Notes: a model not told the origin generated them from the sequence alone. A stretch of DNA of 64,000 bases from Diphasiastrum complanatum (GCA_029204225.1 CM055094.1:63006442-63070441), one strand, 5' to 3'; positions 21,225-34,072 are shown, counted from the stretch's first letter. Made by a program: numbers and translations.

Positions 21225-23939
21225 TTGGAGAACAACCCAATCAGGATATATCCATGTCTACATTGCCCATTTGATGAGGGATTTATTACTACCCATGTGA
21301 TAATGTCACTTGTCCACTTTTTTTTCTTCTCAAAGGTTAAGTTGCTTTGACTATTAACTTTATACAAAAGTACAAATGGTAGTAAAAAAATCACGTGGGT
21401 ATTAAGTTTCTTATCACATGGGTACCATAGGATGTTAGAGAGAGAAAAAATGAGAGATAGAGATAGAGAGATATAGATGGTACATTGATCTAGGAGATGA
21501 CTATTTGAGAGATAGAGATGGTACGATGTACTAGAGGTGATTTGGATATGGACCTCATGCATTAACTTGTATGATATTGTCACAAGGAGTTATTCTTCAA
21601 TATATTATTCTTGAATGTTGATTTGCTAGCCATTTGCTTCTTAGTTGCATTGTTTCTATATATGGATAATGGTAACCTATTAGATTCATAGCTGTAAGGC
21701 ATTGTATGTGCAAGCATATAGAACATTATTCCATATGAATTTATGGAATCATGCTCCTCCCAAAGGTTGTTAGCTTTTGGAACCACCAATGGAGCTACAA
21801 CGCACATAATCAGGCATAGAAAAGCAGTTTGCAGAGTGACAAGCAGTTGCTTGAAGTGTTCTACAACATCAAACATTAGTGAATTTGGTCAAGGTTTTTG
21901 TAACTGACAACCAAAGTTCTAAAAAAGTGGGCAATGGAGGCAATCGTCGAAAAGGTGTCATAACTCACTTAACACCACATTGTTTGCAGTGTTGTTTGGC
22001 TCAAGATCTACCTCACAGAGGTGCCTGGTGGGATTAGGTCAAATTACAGCTTTAGAGGTAGCATAAATTTCTGATTGTAGGGTGGGGAATAACTTCAAAA
22101 ATCAGCTTTGGAAAGTTGGTTTGACGTTCAAACGATCACCAAAGACAAAAATTATTGTATCTCTAGGCGCATGCCAACAAGGCGACTAGGGTGCAACAAT
22201 TCGAATGCGATTTGGTTGAGGAATGAGGGAGAAAGTTGAAACCCCTAGTAATGTGATTCTGCCATAGCTGGACCGCTTTGGTCGTGGATAGAATTCATGT
22301 GCTAATGTGAAATCCTTTGGTCGCCTAGCGGGTTTCAACGTGCAGATCAATTGCGGCTCTAGGATAGATGTTTGGTTGGCATAGTTTTATTCAACTACCC
22401 AATGGAGAATGCAAAAGCATCAAAGAGGTATTATACGTACCAGGGCTAAGGAAGAATTACTAGGTGTGATTATGATGAAAAGCTGAAAGTAGAATTTTCC
22501 TAGGAACGACTCTTGGTAAGAGACATGAACCAAAAATACAAGTTTGCTGCGATGGAATAAGGGAGCTTAGAAGCATGTTGTATGGTTCATTTGTACTACA
22601 GAGAATAGCATCTATATCCCTGTTTTGCACTCTCCCAGGTGAAGTGATAATGGATTTCTATGTGCTTCATCCTGGCATGATAAACTTAATTCTTTGCCAA
22701 CTAAATGCCACTTTGACTATTGCTGTTGTTGATCGTCATAGGTCTTTTCCAGAATTTGCTGAGGGCCCAATCTGTTTACCTTCGTCTTTCTTTTGCCTGC
22801 CATAAATTTGTTCAGGGTCGCTCTCTTACTGAAAAGTTATTTGCATGTTACTATGGTCATCGTTGATCCTCGAAAAACTTATCCTTGTCACATACCGTTT
22901 ACAGCTGCCTAACACTACGCATGCCTGTGATATCTTTCATGTCAATCTACTTTGCTCTTCTCGTTTTCTCGGTGAGCCTCACGATCTTAATTTCCTTCTG
23001 ACCTTGAGCTCTTTCCAGTTTTACTTGCTGCTATATTGCAAGTTCGTGTCCTTCTCCATCGTCGTCATCGAATCATCCAATTTCTTGTCTAGTAGGATGG
23101 TCGACCTATTGATGAGGCTACTTGGGAGTCTTTTATTGTTTGCACACACACCTTTATTATAGGAATAGGCTCGCTCTCTTCATGCTTTGGTACACAGTTG
23201 CAATTGTTGTTGCTTCTCCTTATGATGATGTACCTAATATTGATGGTCCCGATGCTCTTGCTATTGATACTCCACTTATTGTTGATAATGATCTCTTAGT
23301 TGCTCGATATCCGACACCGATTACTTACTGATATGATTTTAATTCTACTAGAAAGTTGCATAAGCTTTAAAGTACTAAAAGTGGTTTCCATGGCTGTAGG
23401 GGATTTGGCTCTTGGACTAGCACCATTAGCATGAGATTATAACCCATAAAAGAAAACGACAAACAATGGTACAAAAGTAGCTCTAGCATTTAAAAGTACA
23501 GCCCACATTGAGAGCAATGTTTTAAAAGAGGGGAGTGTTTTGGACATACAGTCCATACTTCTCTACTATACACTTATTTGACCTGCAACTATTTGGGGTC
23601 CCACAATTCTTTTATTACATTTTAGCCCCCTTTAGAATACATTAGATACTTAAACGGGCCAAATGCCCTAATGGGATGTCGTAGAATGATTGCCTAAGTA
23701 CTATAAAATAGAGGCCATCATTCTATCTTTATTTAGTTTATGTTTTGGAATCTTGGGCTCTTTGTAGAAGAGTTCCATCTTTGTACTGGAGATCGTTGCT
23801 GGAGATTTGCCTAAGCTATCAACGGCCATTGATATTCATGTGGTTTTCTTAGTTGGAGAATGCTTTGCGAATGCTTTTTGCTATCTTATACTTCATTTGA
23901 TACCAATATCTGTGATTGTGATCATAATAGTCTCTCTTT

Positions 23940-26100
23940 TTTGTCACTTTACCAGGTGTTTCCCCTTTATCTTTCCTCTATGTTTATTGTGGTGATATGA
24001 CTTTTGTGTTTGAGATGTGGTTGTTCAATATTACTTTGACACTTATCGCCCTAATTGATTCAATTCCCAAAGGGTGCTAATGCAATTTTTTTCTTAGGTG
24101 GTCCTACTTATGTTAAGTGGCATAGATATGTCGTTCTTATTCGTCTATCTCTGAGTGGCATGTCTTTTTGCATGTGCTTCACCTACTTATGTTTTCCAAT
24201 GATGATGCGCATGCTTTTGAGAGTTCTTTTGTACATGAGAGTGTCATTGATATTGAGAGCGATACTAAAGAGCATCCTTTCAAGTCTATTTTTGAGTCAC
24301 CTTTTGAGCTTCCTTTTGCGAGTGAGGTTGAGTCTTGTTGTGAGGATGAGAGAATGATAAGTTATTGTCATACAATGAGAGAGCTTCACATATACAAGTT
24401 GATGTTGTGATATTGTCGCACATTGTGTTAGAGTCACAGCCACGGGTTGATGCTAATGTCGATGATGTTGCATGTTGATGTCAAGTGCCTTGGTGCTGCT
24501 CCTGGGTCCCTTGATGCAGATTTTGAGGATTTTGTTCATTTCTATCCTACTGTATCCGTTGAGTTTGAGCATTGTTTAGTTGCTATTCCTGGTTCCAGTG
24601 TTTCAATTCTTCGATTATTCTAGTTGTTTCAATTGCTGTTGTTATTCCCAATGTTCCCATTGGTTCAATGGTTGTCGAGATGTAGATTGTATTCAAGCTT
24701 CTTTTAGATGACATTGCAGAGATTTGGTTTTCCAGTTTTTGATGGTTAGGTTCTATCCTCTCTAGCTCTACTTTCTACGGATCCTCAAGTGCTTCTGCAT
24801 CCATTGTTAGCAAATGTCTTTTAGATGGTCATTGTTGCTTATATTGTTGAGATTCTTCTAGATGAGTATTTATCAGTTGGTGCTTCTACTATTATTCTTG
24901 GATTTGTTGCTACCACACTTATGGATCATGTTCGCTTAGACAATGCTTTATACTTATGGGTATTACGGATACCTTGGTTTGATGCCACCTTGTATACATT
25001 ACGACTTCCTTAGCATGCTGACATCTTATATTCATGGGCCTTACGGATACCTTGGGCTCTTGATGGTTTGTCTTGGCAAACATAGTTGTTGCATATAGCC
25101 TGGCCTCTAGTGATGTTGCGCAGCTGCTATTGTGCTGTCGATAATCCGCTTTTTACCTAGCATGCTTGGTTATTGCATATAGTTTGGATCTCCTTTAACC
25201 TTCCTGCTTGGTGTTGGTCTCTTGATGTTGGTATCTTTCCTTGGTGTAGATATATTGGTGTTGCTATTCCTGCCTAATGTTCTTAATTTGTTCCTTGGGT
25301 TGATGATATGACCATGCTTGATTTTTTTGGATAGCTTGGATTATCCTTGTTCCGCGTGCTTCTTTACGGTTGGCCTTGGGCTATTTGACTAGCTTTGGAT
25401 ATTTCATTTATTGGGGTTTGCATGAAAACACTTTCTTATGGCATTCTTGGGCTATTAATGTGCCTTAAATGAGTTACATGATCATTTTGGTTTTCTTTGT
25501 GTTTTGCATCTATCTTAGATACATCGGCTTATAGTAGTATCATGTTATCGACTACATTAGAGCTCAGAAACCCATTCCGATCCTTTTTGGTCGGAACGTA
25601 CTGTACTTTTTGTACAATACATTCCGGAACGTATTGGGTCAGAATGTTTTTTTTTTCTTTGTTTAACAAATGTAAATTCTTTCTTTGTTAAAATATGATT
25701 GAATTTTTTTTTTTTTTTGGCCACGTTATGAAACGGGCAACTATGCATGAGATATATATTTATAGCATAAGTTATAGTTGATGTATCGTGCTTTGTGGAT
25801 ATTTGTGTGTTGCTTTTGGAATACTTGTTGTGATGACTTATGTCCTCTCCTTCAATATCTCCATTTGTGCATGCATTTTCTCCTCATGAATCAAAGTATT
25901 TTTGAGATAGTTGTATTTTCACATTTATTTACGATTGACTATTATTGATTGGGGCCTTTCTTCTAGTTTTTTAGGGTTTGTAGGTCCCACATTGAGGGCA
26001 ATGTTTTTTAAATTTGGGGAGAGTTATATACTAGAAATAGCCCCTAACTAGTATACCTTTAGGTACTGGGCTAGTTACCATTAAGGGCATGTCCTTATGG
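23940..26100. other. Unassigned, probably decayed LTR-element sequence
   Basis: Stop-rich sequence of simple composition (many GTTGATG, CTTTTGAG and GATATTG words). Near 25990-26020, CACATTGAGGGCAATG followed by TTTGGGGAGAG closely resembles the purine tract at 23510-23535. The stretch therefore probably ends in another LTR boundary. No domain is recognised. Confidence 0.4.
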
Positions 26101-26104
26101 GACC

Positions 26105-26172
26105 CAAGTACCCTAAGTTGCTCTAATCTTTAGAAGGTTCCACTACCCTAAGTTGCTCTAATCTCTAGAAGG
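26105..26172 (+). repeat. Short tandem duplication
   Basis: CTACCCTAAGTTGCTCTAAT followed by CT(T/C)TAGAAGGTTC occurs twice in a row, just before the solo LTR. Confidence 0.7.
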
Positions 26173-26176
26173 TTCT

Positions 26177-26636
26177 TGTCATGCCCATGACTGGTCTCGG
26201 GTAGCGTGTCCATGCTAGGGACCGGTAGACCAACAACCCGTAAGTTAATTGTGACTATAAGGGAATTGGGGCCCTTATGTGTACATGGTCATAATTAATG
26301 GTTGTAGGCCTAAACACATGGTGGCGGAGTTGGTATGGCTCTGTCAGTGAGTCATAAGGGAACTGGATGACGTGGCCCAGATAGGCTGCAGAGGTGTCCA
26401 GTGAGGTGTCACAATGCACTACTAGTGGTGCATGGGCCTTGGAGGGTATAAGTATACTTGCTGGGCTCTCACTAGTGTATGCTTGATTTTGTGATTAGTA
26501 GCTACATGCTGCTGGTGTGACTCCTCTTTCCATGACTCTGATTGATCCATAGCTTGGGGGCTAGATCCGTATGATCTAGGTTTGGTTGGATTGGTTTAAC
26601 CTCCACTGGTTCCCATGTGTTGCTGCTTTGTATCCA
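26177..26636 (+). mobile_element. Solo LTR (TGTCATGCCC...GTATCCA)
   Basis: 460 bp with TG...CA ends, flanked by TTCT on both sides (26173-26176 and 26637-26640). It contains GCTTGGGGGCTAGATCC and CTAGG(T)TTGGTTGG, words shared with the gypsy LTR at 55989-56515, and a TATAAGTATA sequence near 26450 that could be a TATA box. No internal region accompanies it. Confidence 0.65.
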
Positions 26637-27332
26637 TTCTTCATATGAGATTTTTTGATTGTGTCTATTATAGTGATGTATACTTCATTGATACAATATC
26701 CATAAATTGAGTTTATAACTGTGTTCTTAAAGTTTGGTTGTTCAGCACGTTTTGAGGAAACCTAGTCTTACTTGTAAAGGACGTGTCTATCATATGTAAT
26801 TTAAGTTAAATCTAGCATAGGTTGATGCATAATTGCAATATGAATATCCATGGTTTCCTTTTTGTGTTTCTTCACTCGTATTAGTATCTAAATTATATAT
26901 CCTCTATCTATGAGACATGCAATGTTTGGTATGCATAACTACATCCTATAATGTACAGATAGTCAGAACATAAAATGGATATCTACCTATAGTGCTTAGT
27001 TGCATAGGATGTGCTTATTTTCTTGACTATGATTCTGTCGTGATTGAAAATCTTTACATGTCGTATAGCATGAAATTTGACTTGGTTTTCATGTATAACG
27101 GAATATTCAAGTGACATGGGTAGGTATACTGTAGAGCAATCAACTTTTCATACAAAACAGCATAAAGATTTTGATGTTTAGCATGTATGTATGAGTTGCA
27201 TTGATGATATATTTAGCCCATGTGGGTATTCTCTGTTTCCCAAAATATGGGCTGCTTTCCTCATGCTGAAAGTAGAAGAGTGTGAAAGAAACTTTCTGTA
27301 TAATTTCTTGCTTCTTTTTCCATCTTCAATAG

Positions 27333-27463
27333 GCTTTTTCACAGTGGAGGCAGAGTGTCACACAACATCAAGCAGAAGCTAGAGCAGTGTTGGAAGTCAA
27401 CGCTGCCCTTAAAAGGGCAGCTATGGTGTTCTGGCGAGATCATCATGTGTTGCAGGCAATAAA
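27333..27463 (+). CDS. Sfi1-like gene, window exon 6 (Trp repeats)
   Basis: 131 nt, 43 codons plus two bases. The acceptor is CTTCAATAG and the donor ATAAA|GTAAGG, which is near consensus. The product has AFSQWRQSVTQHQAEA, then ALKRAAMVFWRDHHVLQAIK, two aromatic repeats. The split codon is completed by the first base of exon 7. The 9.1 kb intron before it holds the decayed chromovirus and the solo LTR. Confidence 0.85.
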
Positions 27464-27757
27464 GTAAGGAAGTAAGTTCATGCCAAGGCAGTATGGTCTA
27501 AGACAAAGTTAAACGCATGGATAAAGCCTTTTCTTGGTATTTTGTGTAGCTGATTCTTGTTTTCTCATTTAAATTGTTCAATGAATCTCCTAACTTTTTG
27601 ACCAAATTTGCATGTTTAACTTGAGAAGGGAAGCTTCCAAATTCAATTTCCTTCAGTAGTCATTGTTTGTGGGGGGCTGCTTGACTGTGCTGGAAATTTG
27701 GTGCTACTGTCATGTTTCGTGTCCATGCAAGGTATTGATGACAAGTTTCTCTTACAG

Positions 27758-27809
27758 GAAGAAGAAAGAAATGAAAGCTATAATACATCTAAAACGAAGA
27801 GTACAAAAG
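27758..27809 (+). CDS. Sfi1-like gene, window exon 7 (microexon)
   Basis: 52 nt: one base completing a Lys codon, then 17 codons, KKKEMKAIIHLKRRVQK. The acceptor is TCTCTTACAG and the donor AAAAG|GTGAGG, both strong. It is a basic helix linking Trp repeats. Its size and phase fit only if exon 6 ends at GTAAGG, which supports both calls. Confidence 0.8.
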
Positions 27810-27960
27810 GTGAGGCTGGTGGTGGTTGCAATGTGCAATGAGAAGATTAGCTACATTATAATCATACTACGTCATTTGATGCAGCACCTACAGCTAAGGA
27901 AACTAACGACTAGATAAGTTGAGTTAATAACAATATGCTACTGGGTCTTACTTATTCCAG

Positions 27961-28155
27961 GCAGTGAGAGGATTGCTGGCTTGTTGGTGGGAAGAAATGG
28001 CATCAAGAAGGCGTGCTAATCAGCTTTCACAGCTTCTGGCATTGAGGCGACGACGTTCTCTGCTTGTTACTGCTCTGCATTCCTGGATGCATGCCACTTT
28101 TGACAATCTTTTGGTTGCTAATACTAAGTACCACAGCGAACTCCTAGATGCAAAG
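27961..28155 (+). CDS. Sfi1-like gene, window exon 8 (Trp repeats)
   Basis: 65 codons, phase 0. The acceptor is TTATTCCAG and the donor GCAAAG|GTCTGT. Motifs: GLLACWWEEMASRRRANQ, LLALRRRRSLLVTALHSWMH, then ANTKYHSELLDAK. The last part regains heptad character, leading into the second coiled coil. These are the final Trp repeats visible. Confidence 0.85.
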
Positions 28156-30052
28156 GTCTGTCTAACAACTATTCTGAGCATTGGCAATCATAGGTGCTAA
28201 CCTCTTGGATGGGCATTTGTGTATGTGCTAGCTACACTCTAAACTTATATTTCCTTTGGAATGTTTGTTAATCTTTATTTCAGTGATGTTGACGTGATCT
28301 TGTTCCCGGATTCCATATAATTTGACATACCCGATGAGGTGATCAATGAACATAAAGGCTTCTAGTATGGTCAAGTGTTAGATCCCTACATTGTTTAATT
28401 GTAGAGTTTCCATCGTGTGCTGATGTTTAATGGGTCGAAGTTTTCTTCCTTGACTGTGCCAAAAGATACTATGTGGTTGTTTCTTACATTTTGTGTAGTA
28501 TTGTTAAATACAGCTGATCTTGCACGTTCATACGTGGCCTTCACATACATGGGGTTTTTCATGTACCTAAGAAGCACAATGTTGGCTGTTTATATGCCTA
28601 TAAATCACAACCTCAACATGCTAGGGTCCTAGATAATGATCTGGTGTCTCTGTCTGCTACTTATATTGGTGCCATGTATATAATGCTCAATTTGAATGTT
28701 TGCATAAAGCGCTCTATTTTTTTGGGGGTAAACAGTGGATTGAGACATTGTAATGTCTATTATTAAATGCTGTTTTTGAGAAAAGTGGAAGTAGCATCTA
28801 ACATGCTTTTTTCTTAGCATGGGTAGGTAGCCTTGGTCATCAACAGTGTCTTTAAAAGCCATTTGTAGTATTCATAATCTGATCAATGTTATCAATAAAA
28901 TGGGTGTTGACCAGAGTTACTGGTGACCTTGATGTGTACCAATTCTCACGCAAGTGGTACATGCACTATAAGAACCTGATGAAAGTAATCATTGATCTCT
29001 AGCTGATAGTTGAACTTGCTGGTTTGTGAGGCACACTTATGAGGGCCCCTGGGATCTGCAGCTTATCAAATATTGTACTTAACAAGTTCCACAATTTATT
29101 AAGGGTCTAAGCTAGAAGGTAAGACAATTTTAAGAATATGGTCACTCGCGCTACTTACAAGTGACCAACTTGCATAATGTCAACTTTAGGAGCAGTGTAC
29201 GAAAGAAGGTTTGCGGTGATTTAAGAAAATCCTTCTTTATTAAAAAGCAGTTGTCATCAGATGACAAGTAGAACTCTAATGTATAACTTTCACATTCAAT
29301 TTTTTTGAGGCCCGTGTGTTTGTTTCTTGCAGTCATTGGAAACTTAGTGCAAGATAGATGCGGAATCCATGCATTCTTTAATTGTAAAGCCATGACCAGA
29401 AAAGGAATTGACCATTAGATTTGTCTTGTCTTTTTTCTATTTTGATGTCATTATTGCTGTGCTAGTGTAGTGTTTGTGTGAATGGATTTACTGAATTCCA
29501 AGAATCTTGTTCCCTGCCCGAATTCCACGTGTTAGTGGCAGATTGGGTTGGGGCCAAAGCTGTCCCCTTGCTTGCTGGTTTCTGTTTTGATTTGAAAATC
29601 TTTAGTAATTTTAAGATTGTTTAGAAGTAAAAATTCTTAAGCTGCCCAAAATAATTCTTGGGACTTGTGAATTTCACGACGTGTCACATAGTTTCTATTT
29701 GTGAAGTTTGGAGGAAAAGTCAAAGTTCTATTAATTGTGCTTAGTTTGACACTATGCCTCAAGGCAGTTCCTTCTATTTCAATTAGTTCGAACAGTGAAG
29801 ATAAGAAGACGTTTTTTTCTTGGAAAAATGTTATGCTTACATTGGGATGATAGAGCTTGGTGTTGAGACTATCTTACGTGCTTTTTGACTGACTTTTTCC
29901 CCATGCATACTAATTTAATTGGGTCAAACTTTGGTGAATTTTAATCAGTACATGCATTGTTATTATCTGGAGTTGATTTTTCATCAGATACATGCATGCT
30001 CAGATTTGCTATGGCTTGAAAACTTAAGATTTGACAGACAACTTCTCTTCAG
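28156..30052. other. Intron, no element recognised
   Basis: AT-rich intron of 1.9 kb. I see no exon-like frame, LTR or LINE piece. Short frames of up to 80 aa on both strands show no recognisable domain. Confidence 0.5.
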
Positions 30053-30304
30053 GCACAATGTGATGAACAAAAGCTGCAAACAACCGCTGTAGATGTAGAG
30101 AATCTGAAACTTATTGATCAACTACACTCATTATCTTCAGAAGTAGCGCTTCTCAAAACGAATATCAATGAGAAGAATTCACAAGAGGATGAACTCCACA
30201 GGGCATTAGAAGATGGTGCAGTCATTGAAGATTCTCTGCGTGGAGAACTTGAGCAACAAAATGAATGGATAAAAGAACTTGAACTCAAGGTTCGAGAATT
30301 GCAG
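30053..30304 (+). CDS. Sfi1-like gene, window exon 9 (coiled coil)
   Basis: 84 codons, phase 0. The acceptor is TCTCTTCAG and the donor TTGCAG|GTACAG. The product is a long acidic coiled coil: DEQKLQTTAVDVENLKLIDQ, LHSLSSEVALLKTNINEKNS, then DELHRALEDGAVIEDSLRGE and a Glu/Lys-rich end with ELKVRELQ. No Trp repeats remain, except a single W near the end (QNEWIKELELK). This is a likely dimerisation segment. Confidence 0.88.
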
Positions 30305-31892
30305 GTACAGTTTCCTATATATCTATAAGTTCTTTGGGAATCTTCTTATATTTTATGTTATCCATGTGAATGCCAACAGTTTGGAGACATTTACTCATGT
30401 TGTCATCTCAGTAGTTTAAATCAGAAATTTGCATGTGTATGTATGGTGGTTCAAGTCTATTGGTATTATACTTTCCGATCAATGCCATTATCTTGAAGGA
30501 CATTCAGTATGTAGCCAAATCATTTTGGAGGACTTGCCCTAGGTTAGTGATCGCATTTTTCAAATTAAGAGATCTCAAGCTAGTACTTGGAACCTTATGT
30601 CAGTATTAGTCAGTCACATTCTCAATACCAGCTCCAAAATTAGGTCACATTATCATAGTCAAGAAAAATTGCTAGCCAAATCACCTTGGAGCACTTGCCC
30701 TAGGTTAGATCGCATTTTTCAAATAAAGAGATCTCGAGCTAGTATTTGAAATCTTATGTCAGTATTAGTCAGCCACATTCTCAATATTAGCTCCAAAATC
30801 AGGTCACCTTATCATAGTCAAGAAAAATTGCAAAGAAATTATCAAGACCTTATGTAGAAAACACAAGAAGATAAGCCAAACTGGTGTTCTGAAAATAGAG
30901 GACCATGGAACCATTTCAAGGGACACATCATCATTAAAAGTTAGCTCCCAACAAGAGCTTTAGCTATAAAATCCACCAACCTTATTGAGATTTTAACAGC
31001 CATTTTAATGTACTTAGGGCTTCGACTTAAATGATGGGCCATGAATAAAACATTAGCGCAAGGACCAACATAGGCCTCCACAAGGTATTGTAATCATATC
31101 GACATTTACGTTCATAGCATTTGAGGGGTATGAACTATTTTCCTATATTTGTTTAGTAGTAATGTCATAAAATTTTAGAGAATGACTTTTCTTTGTCTAT
31201 TTGCTGGCTATAGTTTGGCCTTATTCAACAAATAAAAGGACTCATGGGTCATAGGCACTTCGAATTTGCATAGTTCAATGTAGAGCTTGACAAATGCTTA
31301 TGGTGAATGTTGCAAAGTAGAATCTTGCCTATCTAAATAGCTAACTAGTGACATTCATGTGAGTGTTTATTTTAAAAAGAAATGGTTTTTTGTTAAGTGC
31401 AATAGTAAGATTAATTCTATGATTCGTATTTGTAATTAAAATTCTGTTGATAGCTGAGCACTATGTATGATCTCTGTGTTGAGGGAAGATTACAGGCTCA
31501 TTGATTTTATTCCTAGTCAATGAGGATCACAGATAAGCACTTCAAGAATCTCCATCTACACACCGGCTATGTAGTGATGTACTTGTATTTTGTCTCTCAC
31601 GCATGCTTTGCGAGTTATTGTGCGGATTTTGATCATTACCTTTATAAATGCACCTCGAATCATAACTGCAATTCTTAGAACATCATCTGATTTATATTTT
31701 CTATTTTGAATATTGGCAGCAATGATTGTGTACCGCATAAATATTATTAACAGATCTCCTTCATTATATTGACTCTATAATATCCATAAGTTTAGAGTGT
31801 TTCATGAAATATTTTCTGATTTATTCTCATGCTATGTCTTGGTTTTATCTTTTTTGATTCTCATGGTATGTCTTGGTTTATCTCTTTTGTAG
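30305..31892. repeat. Intron with an internal duplicated segment
   Basis: A block of about 150 bp (around 30505-30660) is repeated at about 30660-30830. It includes AGCCAAATCA(T/C)(T/C)TTGGAG, ACTTGCCCTAGGTTAG and TCGCATTTTTCAAAT, then AGAGATCTC. No coding content is seen in it. The rest of the intron has no recognisable feature. Confidence 0.6.
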
Positions 31893-32033
31893 GCAAAATT
31901 GCAAACAAAAAATGCAGAAGACACTGTAGAGGATGTTCAACATTCATTGCAGCTCCGAAGCTTGGAGAAGGCATTGAAGGAGCTTAGGAGCCAATATGAG
32001 CAAAGGTGCATGCAGGCAAATTCTTATGAGAAG
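31893..32033 (+). CDS. Sfi1-like gene, window exon 10 (coiled coil, donor beside LINE)
   Basis: 47 codons, phase 0. The acceptor is TTTTGTAG. The exon encodes EDVQHSLQLRSLEKALKELR, then SQYEQRCMQANSYEK. The donor is weak: GAGAAG|GTCCTCTCTC. The CT array that starts LINE F begins three bases into the intron, so the insertion has replaced the donor from +4 onward. If this site fails, the frame would read into a Ser-Leu run. The next recognisable exon is 14.1 kb away. Confidence 0.8.

Positions 32034-32036
<3 letters not shown>

Positions 32037-32083
<47 letters not shown>
32037..32083. repeat. (CT)n array at the 5' end of LINE F
   Basis: About 23 CT units between host exon 10 and the 5' region of LINE F. 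The host splice donor lies three bases upstream. Confidence 0.95.
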
Positions 32084-32085
<2 letters not shown>

Positions 32086-32224
32086 GTCCTCCGCTCACTG
32101 TCCATCACGACTGGCCTCCTCCTGTCCACCGTGGCACTGCACCTTCTGCATGGCCCGCTGACCCTATTCGGCTGGATGCTGGACGCTGGTACACCCCTGA
32201 AGGACCCTGCTGTTCGCTGGTCTA

Positions 32225-33230
32225 TTGCTTATGGCCAGGAAAGGGAAGGGGAGTCCACGCTCCCCTTCCTCATGCACTTCTGCCCCTACTGCAGCGCTGG
32301 CCCCCTCTTCACCCCTAGGCACTTCTGTCCCTGCTCCTTCAGCGCTGGCCATTTCTTCACCGCTATCCACCATCACTGATGAACCGCTCCCCACCAGCGC
32401 TGCAAAATCTGGTCAGAATGATGCTTCCATCACTACGGATGGAGCCTACACCTCTAATGACGGTGATGTTCTGTGCTGTGAGAAAGATGATAAAGTGTCA
32501 GATTTACCTACGGATATGGCAACACCCCCTGCCCACCATCGGCTCGCTCCTCTTTCTTGCTTCCAGAAATCTATACACCTGCCAAATCATTTGAGCAGTA
32601 AATTCTCTCCTACATCGAGTAGATCAAACAAGAATCCAGCTCTCTACGAAAAGAAATGGGACAGCTTCAAGCGACCATTCAATCTATGTCCGCCGAAAGG
32701 GAAATCCTGCTAACCCGGATCATTTCGTTGGAGGCAGCAGTCAGCAAGCAAGGAGAACCTACAAGGATTCAAGAGTTAGAAGAAAAGATAGAGCAACACA
32801 AGGCTGAGACAAAAACATGGGCTTCCCTTTTCAAGGAAGGCAATTTCAGCCACCATATCTGAAGAGCGAATGCGGGAATACAAATCCCTGAATATCAGGG
32901 TCCGAGGGGTTGAAGACACTAATGATCCAATGACCGAAGCAACCAACTTTCTTTCAAATACACTTTCCCACCACTCCGAAGGATTGGATAGAGCTTGGAG
33001 AACCAAGAGAGACCCTTCCACACTCGTTGTTTGCTTCACGCTTTTGGAAGAACGATGGGCAACCCTCAAACTGCGGGCCAAGCTTAGAGGTACACTCATA
33101 TTTATGGACGATGATCTCACTCCCATGCAGGTTGCCGATCGGAAGAAAGCATTTAGTGAGGCAAAAGGGGGAACGGGTAATTTATCAGGATGGTAAGGCT
33201 CGGTACATCGATCCTCCAAATCTTGATAAA
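32225..33230 (+). pseudogene. LINE F ORF1, L1-ORF1p-like (coiled coil, RRM, CTD)
   Basis: Three overlapping frames. First a Ser/Pro-rich N-terminus (32225-32655), then a coiled coil (32656-32862: MSAEREILLTRIISLEAAVS and IQELEEKIEQHKAETKT). After a frameshift near 32865 comes NIRVRGVEDTNDPMTEATNF, then a C-terminal part with RDPSTLVVCFTLLEERWATL and GTLIFMDDDLTPMQVADRKK. A last shift near 33180 restores RVIYQDGKARYIDPPN. Known: vertebrate L1 ORF1p has coiled coil, RRM and CTD, and the CTD includes such a 'shift in K to L ... aDLS ... R' pattern. Most angiosperm L1 ORF1 proteins instead carry an RRM and a CCHC finger. No CCHC is seen here. Confidence 0.7.
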
Positions 33231-33276
33231 TAGGGAGTAAGTCCCTCCGGACCAGGTAGCGGTTGGGGGGCTCTTT

Positions 33277-34072
33277 CTAGAGCATTACGATTGAGCTTAT
33301 GGAACTGCAATGGTATTCACTCTTCAACTACAGCAGGGGATTTCAGAGGTTTTTGTTCGGCTGGTGATACCTTACTACTCACAGAGACACACGAGAGTCC
33401 AGAGAGGGACTACCGGCCGTTGAGGGTTTTTGTTGGTTTTCTGCACATCGGAGGGCGACGAGAGCATTTCCAGATCGAGGTTCAGGTGGGGTGGCCTGCC
33501 TAGTCCGAGACCTCATTCAGCCTTGGATCGAGTTGGTACATACTGATGAGTGAGCTAGATATATTTGGATTCGGGTGGACCGGACTTTGATGAGCTTGAC
33601 CGAGACCTCTTTATGGCCATTTGTTATTTTCCACCGGACACATCAATTTTCACATCAGATGAGGAGTCACCTTACATGGATATCTCCTCAGACATTATCA
33701 GATATGAGGAGCGGGGATATATTCTTTTAGTTGGCGACTTTAATGCCCGGACTGGGTCTAGGCAGACGGAGTTCCATTGAGCAGAGGACGATCCACAGCG
33801 GATACATGCTTTAGACTGGGATGATCTAGGCCTCCGACGACAATCAGCAGATGCAGGGGGTCCAATTACTGCATATGGAGAAGATGCTTCAGTTGGGCGA
33901 GGCTCATGGATTGGTCATTTATAATGGCCTACTGCAGTGGCCCTATTCAAATGACTATACTTGTTTTCTACACAGTGGAGGACAGTGTTGTTGACTATTT
34001 CATGGGATCGCCGTCTTTCCTTCTCTCCATTTCATCCTTCTTAGTTCACTGCACCACCCTATCTGACCACTC

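Larger units (their letters stand above)
19195..23930 (+). mobile_element. Decayed chromovirus-like gypsy element with nested fragments
   Basis: The left LTR (19195-19839) starts TGTTATGGACACAC and ends TTCATAACA. It is followed directly by TGGTATCAAGGC, a primer-binding-site variant. The right end has integrase C-terminal similarity (VTYRLQLPNTTHACDIFHVN near 22875-22955), a chromodomain remnant (DEATWESF near 23115), a purine tract AAAAGAGGGGAG and an LTR start TGTTTTGGACATACAG at 23536. Between them lie copia and non-LTR RT fragments and unassigned sequence. The two LTRs are only loosely alike, so this could be two different copies of one family. Stops occur throughout. Confidence 0.55.
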
